64,000 bases of DNA, taken from NCBI GenBank assembly GCA_930367205.1, contig OV884011.1, positions 115,379,866-115,443,865 of the forward strand, read 5' to 3'. The notes under the pieces were generated by a model, which worked only from the letters and a program-made list of their open reading frames with translations, did not search any database and was not told the DNA's origin. This document shows positions 49,600-61,645 of the stretch, piece by piece. Position 1 is the stretch's first letter, and every line of letters begins with the position of its first letter. A program made the position numbers and the translations under genes. Source of the DNA: Acanthosoma haemorrhoidale (taxonomy: Eukaryota; Arthropoda; Insecta; Hemiptera; Acanthosomatidae).

Positions 49600-52550
49600 A
49601 AATGCTTTTATCGATTATTATTTAGTCATTGTTGTGAATTATACTTTTAGGTTTATTTAAGAAAGGAGGATGTATGATAACAATATTTAATTATGATTTT
49701 GACAAGTTATTTTCAAGAAGTAAAACAATAAAAAAAAAAAACTCAGTAAGGGGGGATCAATTATATTGGTACTCCTGCCAACAGTTGTTTAGCTGAAAAT
49801 GGCTGTATGGTCATGTAGCTTTTAGTTTTCGCCTTTAATTTAAATATTATATATTTATTTTCGTTGTATAATGACTTCTCGGAGGTACGTGTGCTACCAA
49901 TGCTATAATGAACCTACAATTAATGCATGTTCTCCACATTGCTAAAAATAAATTACTAATTTGGTGTTCAGAAACTTATTTTAATCATATAAATAGTTCA
50001 AATTATTAAATTAATGTTCTTGAGTATATAATAACGTGTAGAATTGTTTACAGGTAGAATACATAATATGTCAATTGACTCGTTTCATTTTCCTTTCTGT
50101 TTGTCATTCCTTTAAGGTGTGTTATATCTAAACCATGACAGATTTGATTTTAAATTGTTTTCTCTGAGTAACTTCGTGATGTAGCTTACTGTCCTAGCAA
50201 TTGCCTCTAATCTCTGTTTTGGTGAATGTCATGAATCAATATCATTCCTCACTTACTTCAGTGTATATGTTAAACCTTAAAGTTTGTAAAGAACATTACC
50301 TTTGTTTTGAGATGGGGAGAAAAAAAATAAAGATTACACACAATCTTTACATATTTTTTAACTATATTGACAATTCTTTGTACTTCTTCCCTGAGAGGTT
50401 AAATTAAGAATATAATAAATGCATATCTATATTCTGTAGTTAATGTGTATTTAATCAATGAAAAGAATTTTTATTATTTTGTTGGGCATAATATCCATAT
50501 GTATTGCAACTTATTAAGGGCAAGGGCAGTTCATCTACAGGTACACACCCTTTTCTTGAAGAGTACGAAGACTGACTTTATTCTGTGAGGCTGCCACTAG
50601 AATTATTGTTATTTTAAATTCAATTGACTGTCTTAATCTGAAGTTTACTGGTAAATACATATTTAACTAGAGTGTAGTATTATTTAGTAATTCAATTTTT
50701 GTTTATTAATATATATTTTTAAATCAAGCTATTAACTTGTAGTGATATTGACAATCAATAAATTTTATTCAGTGAAATAATGATTTAGAGATCTCATTTT
50801 GTCTAGTCACCTGTTGATGAAACTTTGTTCACCCATTTTGATGAAAAACTTTCATCGTAAAATGATCTCTCTTTTATATTTTTAATATTCAATGTGCTGA
50901 TCTATTTGGTTATTGTCTCTTAGCACTGAAAAAATATTTATCCATGTTAAGGGTGGTTAGTATCAGTTGCATATATAAGTATGGGGTCTTTTTTAATGCC
51001 TCCATTCATGTCCCCCACAGAGATGTCTGAACTGAACTGCAAGAGAGCAATGCTATTTTTGATGTATACAATGACAAAAATTAACTGTTGCTTAAGGTTT
51101 ATTGGCTCAATTATACAGTTTATTTTGATAGCTTTATATTATGTAGATAAAAATACAGATAATTTGAGACAATAAAATACTGCTGTTTTTAAAAATATGT
51201 TTTAAATATATCAGTGGCTTGATTCAAAAACATTAGATAAGTAGATTCCTCTGCTGTTATATTGGTTGATATATATCTTATAAGAGATATTGCATGTTAT
51301 TCTTATTTGTGATTGAGGATAACCCTTTTGCAGTCATTAAGAATAAACAATCAACTACTGGCAACAATGGTTATTGCCAATTATTAAAATAGTGTTAGAA
51401 CATAAGTTTGTCTAGGTTTAAAATTTAACATATATAGATTCACTTATTTAATAGGTCATTAGGAATCATCATATAGTCGGAAAGAAAGTTTTAAAAATCA
51501 GTTATTTGTAATGTTTTATAAATATATAAGCTCTTAAAGCTAGCTTCCTTGTTAAATTGCTTAATTTAAAGAACTTCAGGCAGACATGAGCGAAAAAATA
51601 ATGGTTTTTGGTTGAAAAAATGCTTGCATTACTTACATCAGAAATACATGAATAGCTCAACTAATTGACCTTTAAAATTAAAAGATCTGTATTGTATTGA
51701 GGGTGGAAGTGTTGCTCTTTCAATTTTTTTTTTCAGTTTAAAATTCAGTCTACTGCAAAATATGCATATCAAATATTAGAAACGTGGGGGGGGGAAGGAT
51801 AATCCTGAAACTGTAATTTCCTTTAGGTTATGCCTACTTATGAGTTGTTTTTCTCCTGGCTTCAATGGTAGAAGAACTATGCTTGGCTCTTGCTCTTTTG
51901 GTATACTCTAAGATGTGGTTTCAGAATATACTAAATCAATTTTTCTTGAATTGTGCCTTGCTTTTGTATATAAGAGGGAGTATCTCATTCTCATACGACC
52001 TATTGATAATACCTTAGGGTGCTTATTGAAGTCTAGTTGCCCAGTTAAGTACTGTCGGAACAATTCTATATGGTGATTTAGCCAGCTATTTCTTGGTTTT
52101 AGAGTGGGAAAGTATGACTCGTTTACCATTAACATACATGTTGGACAAAACCAGCCCAATGCAAGAGCAGGTACGCACAATGGAAGACTTATTAATGGAA
52201 GACCAATCCAAGTACTTAACTTTTAAGTGCCCAAATTTTCATTTTTACATTTTTTAATTGTCTTTACCTTTTTTGTGTCTGTTTATGTCAGGACATTTAG
52301 CTTCTCTGCAATTCGTAAATAAAGAAATAAAAGCAGAAGTTGATGTTTATAATTTAGATTTAGAATCATCCTAAAAGCATTTTATATTTTATGGGATTGT
52401 AGAAAACATTCTAAACATAGATCAACATTACACTGGAGACATATCTTTTCTTCTTGTCCTCTTCACTTTTGTTACAAAATGGTCGATTCTGTCTAATCGA
52501 ATGTTGTCTATTACCATTTTAGATGAGCTGTGAGTGTATTGAAATAGATC
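49600..52550. other. Intergenic, nothing recognised
   Basis: AT-rich DNA without a supported gene. Open frames at 50201-50407, 50981-51175 and 51908-52180 match no family I know. The last (minus, 90 codons) lies next to the piggyBac relic but shows none of its motifs. A run of ten G occurs near 51787. Confidence 0.4.
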
Positions 52551-52559
52551 ATTTTGGCT

Positions 52560-52960
52560 CAGTAACAATTTAATCAAGTATGCCATTGGAATACTTCTCC
52601 GGAAATTTAGTTTAGGAATATTCCATTCACTTTTCCTGTGTGTACCAACAATGTGTTGCGTATGTATGCATCATTATAAGCCATGACAAAATTGGCCAAT
52701 ACCACTTTTTGTTTCTTATCCCAATTCGGTACATTGAAATATTCTCATCCATCCGATCTGTACCACCCATGAATGAATTATAATTTCTGATTACTGCTGG
52801 GCTGTTTACCTGGACAATTTGTTTTGCACCTTGGAGTACTTGTTCACTTCCTTCGTAAAGTGAAGGCCACAACAGTTTGAACCTATTGCCACTACTCCAT
52901 TGCCAACTCTGAAAGGTTTCAGAAAAACCTTTGATTCTAACTTCAACTGGTTGGTGCTGT
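52560..52960 (-). pseudogene. piggyBac-type transposase fragment
   Basis: On the minus strand, VIRNYNSFMGGTDRMDENIS then YRIGIRNKKWYWPIL (about 52690-52790) is the conserved MGGVDRMD region of piggyBac transposases. It continues to a short FRRSI block near 52590-52620. Upstream, a different frame gives GNGVVAIGSNCCGL, the expected preceding part, so a frameshift lies near 52815-52830. N-terminal, first catalytic and C-terminal cysteine-rich parts were not found. Confidence 0.75.
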
Positions 52961-53938
52961 TTGTTGATTTCGGCAGTTATTGTTGGTACACCACCTTCAT
53001 CTTCATCACATCTGGTTAAGGGAGCTCAGTATATACAGAAGATATATGTCATCAACAGGTACAGCAGCATCAACAAGTGGAGAACCACTTTCATCACCAA
53101 ACAAAATGGTAAGAACCTCCTCAAGACTGAGGTTAGGTCCAAGAAGTGAAGACAATTCAATAAAACAAATTAAAAGATACAATTTCCAAAAATCAGGCAA
53201 TTTAATGAATGTCCTGCTGTTGCCATATGACAGGCAACACATACATGTGAGCAGATATAATTTCAACTTACTAATACTAAATTTTATTATAAAAATTTTC
53301 AAATTATTATTTATAATCTCAATAAACAGTATATAATTTCTTTTAATGGAATTATATTATTTTAATGAAAGTTTAAAATAATATAATTAAAGGGATAATT
53401 GTAAAAATGTGAAATTTTAAGATAATCCTAGTTTTTTTAAAATTATTGAAATTTTTCTTTTCTTTTCTTTTTTTATCTTTACCAACTTATTGTTATTGCA
53501 ATATGATTCTAAATTTGATAATATAAATGGCTTATCCCTAATGCGGGGTTTGTCATGTTTTGTAAACATGATATCTTTTGTGGACATTGTTCAAGTTACC
53601 TCTTGCAAATATAGAGTAATTATATTTTATTTTTTTATTTTCATCTTATACTTTTTACATTAGTTAGTAAGCGTTTGGGGTTCAGTTAGCTTGTTAAACA
53701 TTGTGAGTTTTATTCATACCTGGGTGAGCAGATTTTGTTTGATGGCTTTCCTATGCCTGTGAACTCAGCATTATGGCTAGAAAAGGGCTGTAACCAGTTA
53801 ATAAACCACACATCCTATCATAATAGGGATAAAAAAGTAAATTTTTTTCATATTTCACCTGAACAAAAATTGTTTTACCTGCCAAAATTAACATTTAACA
53901 AAGGTTTTCATTATACCCTACAATTGTAGCATATATTA

Positions 53939-55047
53939 GCTCGAGTCATAAGTAACTTCCTTTTTTTTATCAGACATTTATTTTGCTCTCGTTAAATAAC
54001 AAAATTATATTAATTTATTATGTATTCACCACTATCGTCTATAACTTTCTCCCATCTTCCTGGCAGTTTATCAATTCCTTCCTTGTAAAATGTGGTTGGT
54101 TTTGACAGTTTTCGACAGCCTGCCTGACTTGCTCTTCAGAATTAAAGGTTTTTCTATTCAAAAAGTTTTGTAAGGAACAGAAAAGGTGGTAGTCTGTCGG
54201 GGCAAGATCCAGGGAGTGAGTTGGATGTGGTAAAACAGACCATCCAAGCTCAAGAATTTTTTCTTTTGTCACCCTTGCTGTATGTGGTCGCGCATTGTTG
54301 TGTAAAAGAATTTGACTTCTACAACTCCGGGGGAATTTGACAATCCCACCATACACACAATAAAATCTTTTTGCCATGGATGTTTGCTTTCGTATCTGGT
54401 TGATCCTTATCAAGCCACTGTCTTTTGCGGACTATATTGTCATACGTAACCCATTTTTTATCGCCTGTTACAATCCTCTTTAAAAAAGGCTCAATTTTTA
54501 CCCGTGAGAGCAGACTTGTGACGATTGACATGCGATCTTCTTTATTCCGTTCACTGAGATTGTACCCACACTCCTAACTTGCTGGTTTATCCTAATTTCT
54601 CCAGGTGGCGGTTAGTAGTTGATTGTGATGTATTCAACCTTTCTGCTATACCTCTTGTTGATTGATGTGGATTTTGGTCCAATATTGCTTTTAAAAGGTT
54701 GTCGTGAAGGTCGTATCTCCAGAATGGAATTTTATAAACCAATTTCTAACTGCCCGATCAGTTATTAGTCCTTCACCATATACACTGCATATTTTTTTCA
54801 GCTGTGGCCCTAGCAATATTGCCTTGTTTAAATTCCCAAAGCATTACATGACAAATGTGTACTTTTTGACTCTCCATTTCAGAGGTTAAAAAAAACAGTT
54901 TAATGTAACACACAAAACAGTTAACAAAAGACTAACTGAAGCCTCGTCTATATAGTAAAAACAAAAACTTGTCACGGTAACTAATTGCGGGTAGTTACGA
55001 ACAATAGATTCTACTTAGCTGCATCGGAAGTTACTTATGACTCGACC
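53939..55047 (-). mobile_element. Mariner element (mellifera-type), inactive
   Basis: Inverted ends TCGAGTCATAAGTAACTTCC (53941-53960) and its exact complement (55026-55045) bound the element. TA precedes it on the left; the right-hand TA has mutated. The transposase starts at 54877 on the minus strand (MESQKVHICHVMLWEFKQGN), loses frame within 30 codons and has further stops. Good blocks include VTGDKKWVTYDN (where mariners have GDE), LLHNNARPHTARV and LAPTDYHLF, which keep HNNARPH and the third acid as D. Length is about 1.1 kb. Confidence 0.85.
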
Positions 55048-55559
55048 TGATATTTATTTACAGTTTAACACGTCTATACTATCTTCCTAGCTATTTCAAA
55101 ATTATATCTGCTTCAATTTGAAGTTAATTTCTTGCTTTTTCAAAGTCTACTATTCTGTTACTACAGAAAACAGTTATCTCATTCTGCATACATTGCACTT
55201 TAAGGGTCTGGAGGTTGTGTAATAGTTTGCAAGAAAAAGGTTAAGAGTGTTTGTCCAGATAATCCAAATCTTGAATCTTGAGGTTTACTGGCTTAAGGGG
55301 GTACATTTGTCCTAACTTGAAATGTGTTCTGATTGAAATGATTTTGTTATTCAAAGAAGAAAAGGTAGATATGTTCCTTATACCGAGATATGATTCCATG
55401 ATTGATGATAATCAAAAGCTTGTTTAAAATTCAGGAAAATCTTTATTGTGTGATGTTATTAAATTGAATTGAGTTTTTTTTTTATTCCTTAATAAATTTG
55501 GCATTCATGGATGATTCATATTTTTGCTTATGCACTTATGTGTCAATTTAATTTTTCAG

Positions 55560-55947
55560 ATGGTTCCATCCAAATGTAACTGGACTTGAAGCTGAATGTC
55601 TTCTTTTGGAAAGGGGGTATGATGGCTCTTTTCTTGCAAGACCTAGTAGATCTAATCCTGGTGATTTTACATTATCAGTCCGGTAAGAATTAATTCGATT
55701 ACTAACAAATGCACAAATGTTTTTGGAGTTCACTAACTGGTACTTCTTTCAGAAGAAACAATGAAGTTACTCACATCAAAATTCAAAATACTGGAGATTT
55801 TTATGATTTATATGCTGGAGAAAAATTTGCTACTCTATCTGAGCTCGTGCAATATTATATGGAAAATCAAGGTCAATTGAAGGAAAGAAACGGTGAAGTG
55901 ATCGAATTAAAATTTCCATTGAACTGTGCTGACCCTACTACTGAAAG
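55560..55947 (+). CDS. csw: Corkscrew (SHP2/PTPN11 homologue), two exons of the N-terminal SH2 domain
   Basis: Two exons, 55560-55682 and 55753-55947, joined by a 70 bp intron, encode nearly the whole first SH2 domain of a SHP-type tyrosine phosphatase. It starts [19 protein letters not shown] and continues [20 protein letters not shown], with the phosphotyrosine-binding Arg in FLARPS. Then come [20 protein letters not shown] and [20 protein letters not shown], ending NCADPTTER. Identity to animal SHP2 is very high. Both exons are phase-consistent and end with GTAA donors. The start exon (a few codons upstream) and the second SH2 and phosphatase exons were not found; the downstream intron must exceed 8 kb. 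The protein acts in receptor tyrosine kinase/Ras signalling. Confidence 0.93.
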
Positions 55948-56950
55948 GTAAATTTCTTTCATTAAATGCATGAATGTATTTTTTAATACATTCTTCAGTT
56001 CAATATCAAGAATTTATTTTTTAATTTTGAGTTTCAATATGAATCTGACATAATTGTGATATAATATCAGTAATAGATTCGTGAAAAAGATTTCTAGTGT
56101 ACTTTTTTGGTTCTTTCACTTACCAGCCTACTGGTATACAAGGTATACCATATAGCTTAAATGTTAAACATACCAGAAAATTGGGGAAAAAATACTTTTT
56201 CTTTTATAATAAATACATACTGCTTTTTTTTATACTAATTAAATAATGAGAATGAAGTATCAAAAGAGTCCATACAAAGAAATGGTGTTTTTTGGGATAA
56301 GGGGAAATGTGGGTTTTGAAATTGAAAAATTAGTTTAGGTATAATCTAGGTTAGTGACACATGTTTTTTGAGTATTTTTTTATGCTGAATCTAATGGAAA
56401 CAAAAACCAGACAATATAACCACCCTATAGTTATACTCATTTTTTTGGAGGAAAAAAAATAATATATATATATTATTTATTATGTGTTACCATTGAAAGG
56501 ATCTAAAAATGATTATACAAAGTGAATGAACAGCCAAAATTTATTAGAAGACACTACCAGTGAACAATAAAAAAAGTAAATAACACTGAATAATAGAAAT
56601 AAGTAAGTTACAAAGAATAAGTGATGAAATAAGTACAAATATATGATAAATCACTAGAAATTATAGACAAAAACGAGTTTTGTATACTAATCATCTCTTT
56701 CTGAGTCTCCTTCAGGAATCAACTGTTCAGGGTTGTTGAGCGTTGGTTCTTCATGTTTTGCATTAAGGCATGACAGGCCTTGACATACCATGCACAATCG
56801 TCTACATGCAATTCCATCCACTCTTCTTTCAGCTGCATTGTGACGTAGAACAATCGCCTCTGCATGTACCAGCAATTGCAGGTTGAAGCTCTTGAGCCAT
56901 CTCAATTTTAGTGTTAACAATTAATTTGTCTGCGCCACCACAAGCTTGTA

Positions 56951-58147
56951 TACAGTCTTTCATTAAGTGCTTCCTATCTTTAAATTTAAATAAAACTAAG
57001 TGTGTGTGAGATATCAAAAAATTTTATTCGTTTGAAAGGCCTATCAATGCCATTATGTATGGAATATAACATCATGCAAATCACTGGTTGGCGCACATCA
57101 GAAATGTCCAATTTTCCATGACTGGCGCATAAATCAGGCTGAATTTGACCTATGGCATGGGTTATGTTGGCTTTGAGGACTGCTGTGATTTGAGGCTTAT
57201 TCGCATAGACCTGCGACTTAAGAAAACCCCACAAGAAAAAGTCTTAACGGGGTCAAATGTGGGATCTCGGTGGCCAGTTCACATCACCTCCACGTGAGAT
57301 GACCATGCCCTTAAAATCGCTCGTGCAGAATGTCCAATGTGATGTGAGGTGTATGGCATGTAGCGCCGTCCTGTTGAAACCACAAGTCGTTGGTGTCCAT
57401 ATCATCCAATTCAGGCCAAAAGAAGTTGGTAATCATCGACCTATAACGCTCGCCGTTGATGGTGATGGCCTGGCCAACATCGTTCTCAAAGAAATATGGA
57501 CCGATGACACCGCCAGCCCAAAATCCAAACCAAACAGAGACTTTTTCGGGATGCATTGGACGCTCTTGGATCTTTTGTAGGTTGGTATCATCCCAAATTC
57601 AACAATTTTGTTTGGTGACATACCCATTCATCCAGAAATGGGCCTCACCGCTGAAGATGATTTTTCGATGAAAATTAGAACCAGTTTCAAACTGCTCCAG
57701 GGCCAATTCAGCGAACACACGTCGTTGTCTATGGTCTTTTACCTTCAGCTCCTGGGTCAGTTGATTGACTGCCTCGGATTCTCTTGCACACTCTCACGGA
57801 CAGCAGCGATGTTTTGGGCAGATCTTGCGTTTCGTTGATATATGGGTGTTGGTTGATTGTTTACCGAACCAGTGGTGTCAAATTTATCCACCACACTGTG
57901 AATAGTCCTCTCGGTAGGACGGTTATGGCGACCATAAAATCGGCGAAGTGCGTGGAACGTTGCCCGAACAAAGCACCCACATTGATAAAACCATTTTATC
58001 ATTTGCACATGTTTTTAAACGCTATATCCGTCCATGGTGATTGGCAAAACAGACTGAATAAATGACAGCCAATTCGACAGATGCAGCTTCAACAATATGG
58101 CCCGCTATCAACTGTCAAAGTTCGGAAGTCCCTATTGGAAGACTCTG
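56951..58147 (-). mobile_element. Tc1/mariner-superfamily element, copy 2 (dead)
   Basis: Same family as the element at 41573-42859, with the same ends and TA flanks (56949-56950 and 58148-58149). The transposase begins at about 58035 on the minus strand (MDGYSV, then a stop). It keeps the HTH region (RRFYGRHNRPTERTIHSVVD), has lost about 90 bp between the DNA-binding and catalytic parts, and resumes at FSGEAHFW. The second acid is intact (FQQDGATCHT). The region around the third acid (about 57230-57320) is frameshifted. It shares SGEA instead of SDEA with copy 1. Confidence 0.87.
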
Positions 58148-58835
58148 TATTAAATTGATTCTTCATAGTCATTTGTCAGCATTTTGATCAGTTGCTTTTT
58201 GTTTTTTGGAGTTAGTGAGAAATCGCTCATGATTCCCACAGGAAATGTTTGTATCACCGTAAGTGTTCAGATACACTAATACTGTCCTTGTTATTGTTCC
58301 TATCAAATACTATGACAGCTGATTTAAAATGCTTATATAGACATGCACACAGTATCGTAAGATCTGCAAGTTAACTTGTCCCATTTCACTGCATGAAGTA
58401 GACCTGGCAGTTAGTGTTAAAAACATGAAGCAATTAGCGTAATAGTAGTTGTCACTCTCAACTATCATGTTAAACCTGAATGTGACAATAATGTTATGAC
58501 CGTAAATACTCTCATGGCGGCAAATTCATACAGTTTACACCATGGCAGTGGCTGCGACAATTATTGCTGGGTTAGTTTAGTAACAACGGAAGCATTTAAA
58601 ATATTGTAGTATTCTATTATGGCCTTAAAAAAAATATGAATAAGCCACAAGTTAGTGTTAGTGGGTAACCTTTTTGAAATAATTTAAAATAAAAAATTTG
58701 CTTATAATTTATTAAAGCTCATGGGGTTCCTTAACCAAACTTTTACATGAAAGCAATACAAATAAAAATTTAATACTTGTCCAGTTTCTAAGTTGTTAAC
58801 AAATTTTCCGTCGAATGCTTCCCTTACTCCATCCA

Positions 58836-59245
58836 AGATGTATTGAGTTTTGTGATCCTGACGCTCCAAATAAAATGTTGCCCAGTGGCCAATGAGTATA
58901 CTCCACAAATATGATATATGAGGGATATGATATGATGGGATGGGCTGCGATGCTACGAGGTTATACATAAAAATAAGAAGTACAAGGAAATACAAAGTGT
59001 AAATACCCTCACATAAAATATGTTATTACATATGTTACTGGATATTATCATCGACACCTCTCATCTTAAAACACCTCCAAAACTGACAACCTCTTCTTTC
59101 TAGCCTCTCTCAACAACTTGTGTCCCAGTCTTCCTTTCTGCTGTTCTAATTAATCACATGACTCTTGCACTTGTTTTGGATTTAAACTTTTTATAATTTA
59201 TTTTATATAATAAAATAATCCTTTTTTTCAAATCACTTCTTAAAA
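58836..59245. repeat. Dispersed repeat, copy A
   Basis: This stretch begins near GTTTTGTGATCCTGACGC and ends near AACTTTTTATAATTTATTTTATA followed by AATAAAATAATC. It is clearly similar, with indels, to 60560-60985 in the same orientation. No ORF is conserved between the copies. The two could be LTRs of a small non-autonomous element or independent insertions. Confidence 0.6.
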
Positions 59246-60559
59246 ATGACAGTATCCTCCGTGAAGCATCTCCTTATAATACCTCCTGCCACTTTGAAGT
59301 CACGATTCACAGTTCTTGTTATAAATTCGCATCGCTTCTTATAAATTTTGGTTGTTCATTAACATTGTTTAACCCCTTGACATACAAATAAAACGGAATT
59401 TGATGCAGCCATAAAAAGAAAACATTTAATTTGTCTCTACTAAAGAGTTGTGTGCAAGCTAAACTCTTAAAAACACATTTTATTTTGAAATTTGCATTTT
59501 GTTGATATATAATGTTAACGAACAATAATTAAGTAACATTCGAAAATAATAATTTATCAGTTTTGTCAAGTATGAAACATTTTGAAATATGTACCGGAAC
59601 TAGACATTTTTTACCCTGCCAAGTAGTTACGCTTTTTATAATACTTTTTAAGCATAGGTGGCATCTCTTTGGGGTGTTCCTTTTTATAAGTGAAAGCTAG
59701 CTATATGTTGAGGAAAATGTGCACAAAATATTGCCTGTAGCCGAGTTAACAACTCATTTTGCGACAAATTGCTCCTCCCCCCTAAAATGGGTTTCATTAA
59801 TTGGCTACACTTTGCAATATATTATCACGTTCTTTGGAAGATATCATAATTTTATTTTTATTCTTTAACTTTAAATTTATTTTATTTACTTATTATCTGA
59901 TGTTTTTTAGGTCCTACTAACAAATATAATTCTGGCAAAAGGTTATATTTAATTACAAAAAAAAACTTACATTAATTACGTGTCTATTTTTTCTTTTCAT
60001 TTTCTTCTTGGTTCTTCTTCCTGGTGCTTTTTTTCTTCCGTTCCGCTTCAAAGCCAACAACAAATAACTTATAAAAAAATTTTACTGTGATCACTAGTCA
60101 GATACTTATATCCCAGGCTGATCCCAAAACTTGGGTGTGTTTTCATCATAACAACAACTAATACTGGCCATTTTGTTTTTTCATTCACTCTCAATTGTTT
60201 TTATTTTCGCCTTCTTGATACTAAGTTGGATTAAATCTTTATATTTAAAATTCTTATACACAAACTCTACAATATCTAATATCACAACAATATGTATATC
60301 GCTTCCTTCAAGTTTATCTTGTCCTATATAAATGTTTAATTAAGAACAGTAGACAGAATAGGATTCATATAATTTGTAAAATTGAATTCCAAATCTCGCA
60401 TGTTTTGATACTATAAACTGAATGTATCTTAGCAGGCCTCTGCACTTTATTAGGGATTCGTCTTTGACGACATTTTTTCCCAGAATGTATAATTGTTTGA
60501 ATGTGATATTCAAGTAATCGACCATAGATTAAAACTTTTGTATTCTGTCTTCTTTAGAA

Positions 60560-60985
60560 GTATTGTGTTTTGTGATCCTGACGCTTCTGTAGACCTCGCC
60601 GATATGCAAATATGTCATATATGAGGTGATATGATGCCATGGGATGGTAGGGGTAATATGAAGAAATCAAAGATATGGTGCACCTCACGTCAAATTTGTT
60701 TGACCATCTGCAAACTGCACAAAATCGTCGTCAACATCTCTCTTTTCCAGCAATTATAAACAACTCACATCTCCTTTCAAGCATGTATTAACAACTGCTT
60801 CTCTCTAGTAACTATAAACAACTGAAATCCCGACATCTTTATCAGCTGTTCCAATTACTCACATACTTCTTGCTGTTACATTCACTTGTTTGAAATTAAA
60901 CTTTTTATAATTTATTTTATACCATTTAATAGAATAAAATAATCTTTCTCTCAAATTATTCCTTAAAAATAACTTTACAAAGTTA
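60560..60985. repeat. Dispersed repeat, copy B
   Basis: Direct-orientation partner of 58836-59245, sharing GTTTTGTGATCCTGACGC at the left and AAACTTTTTATAATTTATTT with AATAAAATAATC at the right. The middle is more divergent: ATGATATGA-type words and repeated ACAACT/ATCTC words align loosely. Confidence 0.6.
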
Positions 60986-61199
60986 GAATAAACTTACATT
61001 ATATCAAAATATTTGTTTAAAATAGGTTGTTTTTTTTTCGGTCAACTTTTCCCAAGCCGCGATATCTTGCCAGTGTGTTATGAGCATGACGTCAGCTAGC
61101 GTGGAATGATTGAGGTGTTCTACAAATTTTAATGCAACCCTAAAAATAATTATAAATGATAGAACTAGATATATATACTTATAAACAAAATGAACATTA

Positions 61200-61645
61200 A
61201 ATGAAGAATGAAATAAACTTATGTCTAATGCATGGAATCCATCTTGGGAAGAAATGCGTGTTTCGTCAATGGTTTTTGAATCATCACTGTCTGGCTCCTC
61301 TTCCTTTCCTTTAACAAGGTCTATAATTTCTTCATCTGCTGACTCTTTCCAACACTATGTCACCCACTCTGCAACTTTAATTTATGTTTTCGGAGCCATT
61401 TGTCCGTTTGACAATATCAGTTAGTATACTATCAATGTTGTCTCTGGGATTTCATTGAGCGGTTTGTTCTAACATTTTTGAAGCATTGAAATTTTGACAG
61501 ACTCCCAGGACTTAGCAGACCAGTAAATGACATCTTTTATCTTGATTGATTTGAGTGTGTCAAGAAAATTATTAGTGCCATCTCCTAGTATTGATTGAAG
61601 CATAAGCTCACAGTAATTTCTTTTGGAACATGGGGGATTTAATAA
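61200..61645 (-). pseudogene. Pogo/Tigger-like transposase C-terminal fragment
   Basis: The minus strand reads NFLDTLKSIKIKDVIYWSAK then SWESVKISMLQKC (about 61485-61580). After shifts it gives SADEEIIDLVKGKEEEPDSD and ETRISSQDGFHALDIS (about 61220-61345). This is the usual order at the C-terminus of pogo/Tigger/jerky transposases: an IKDAIY-type helix, the W...K...L..CW motif, then the acidic DEEII tail. Stops and a missing Trp show decay. The DDE core was not found upstream. Confidence 0.65.

Noticed and set aside
51908..52180. 90-codon minus-strand frame next to the piggyBac relic
   Set aside because: I looked for the piggyBac C-terminal cysteine-rich region but saw no matching motif, so I did not merge it with the relic.
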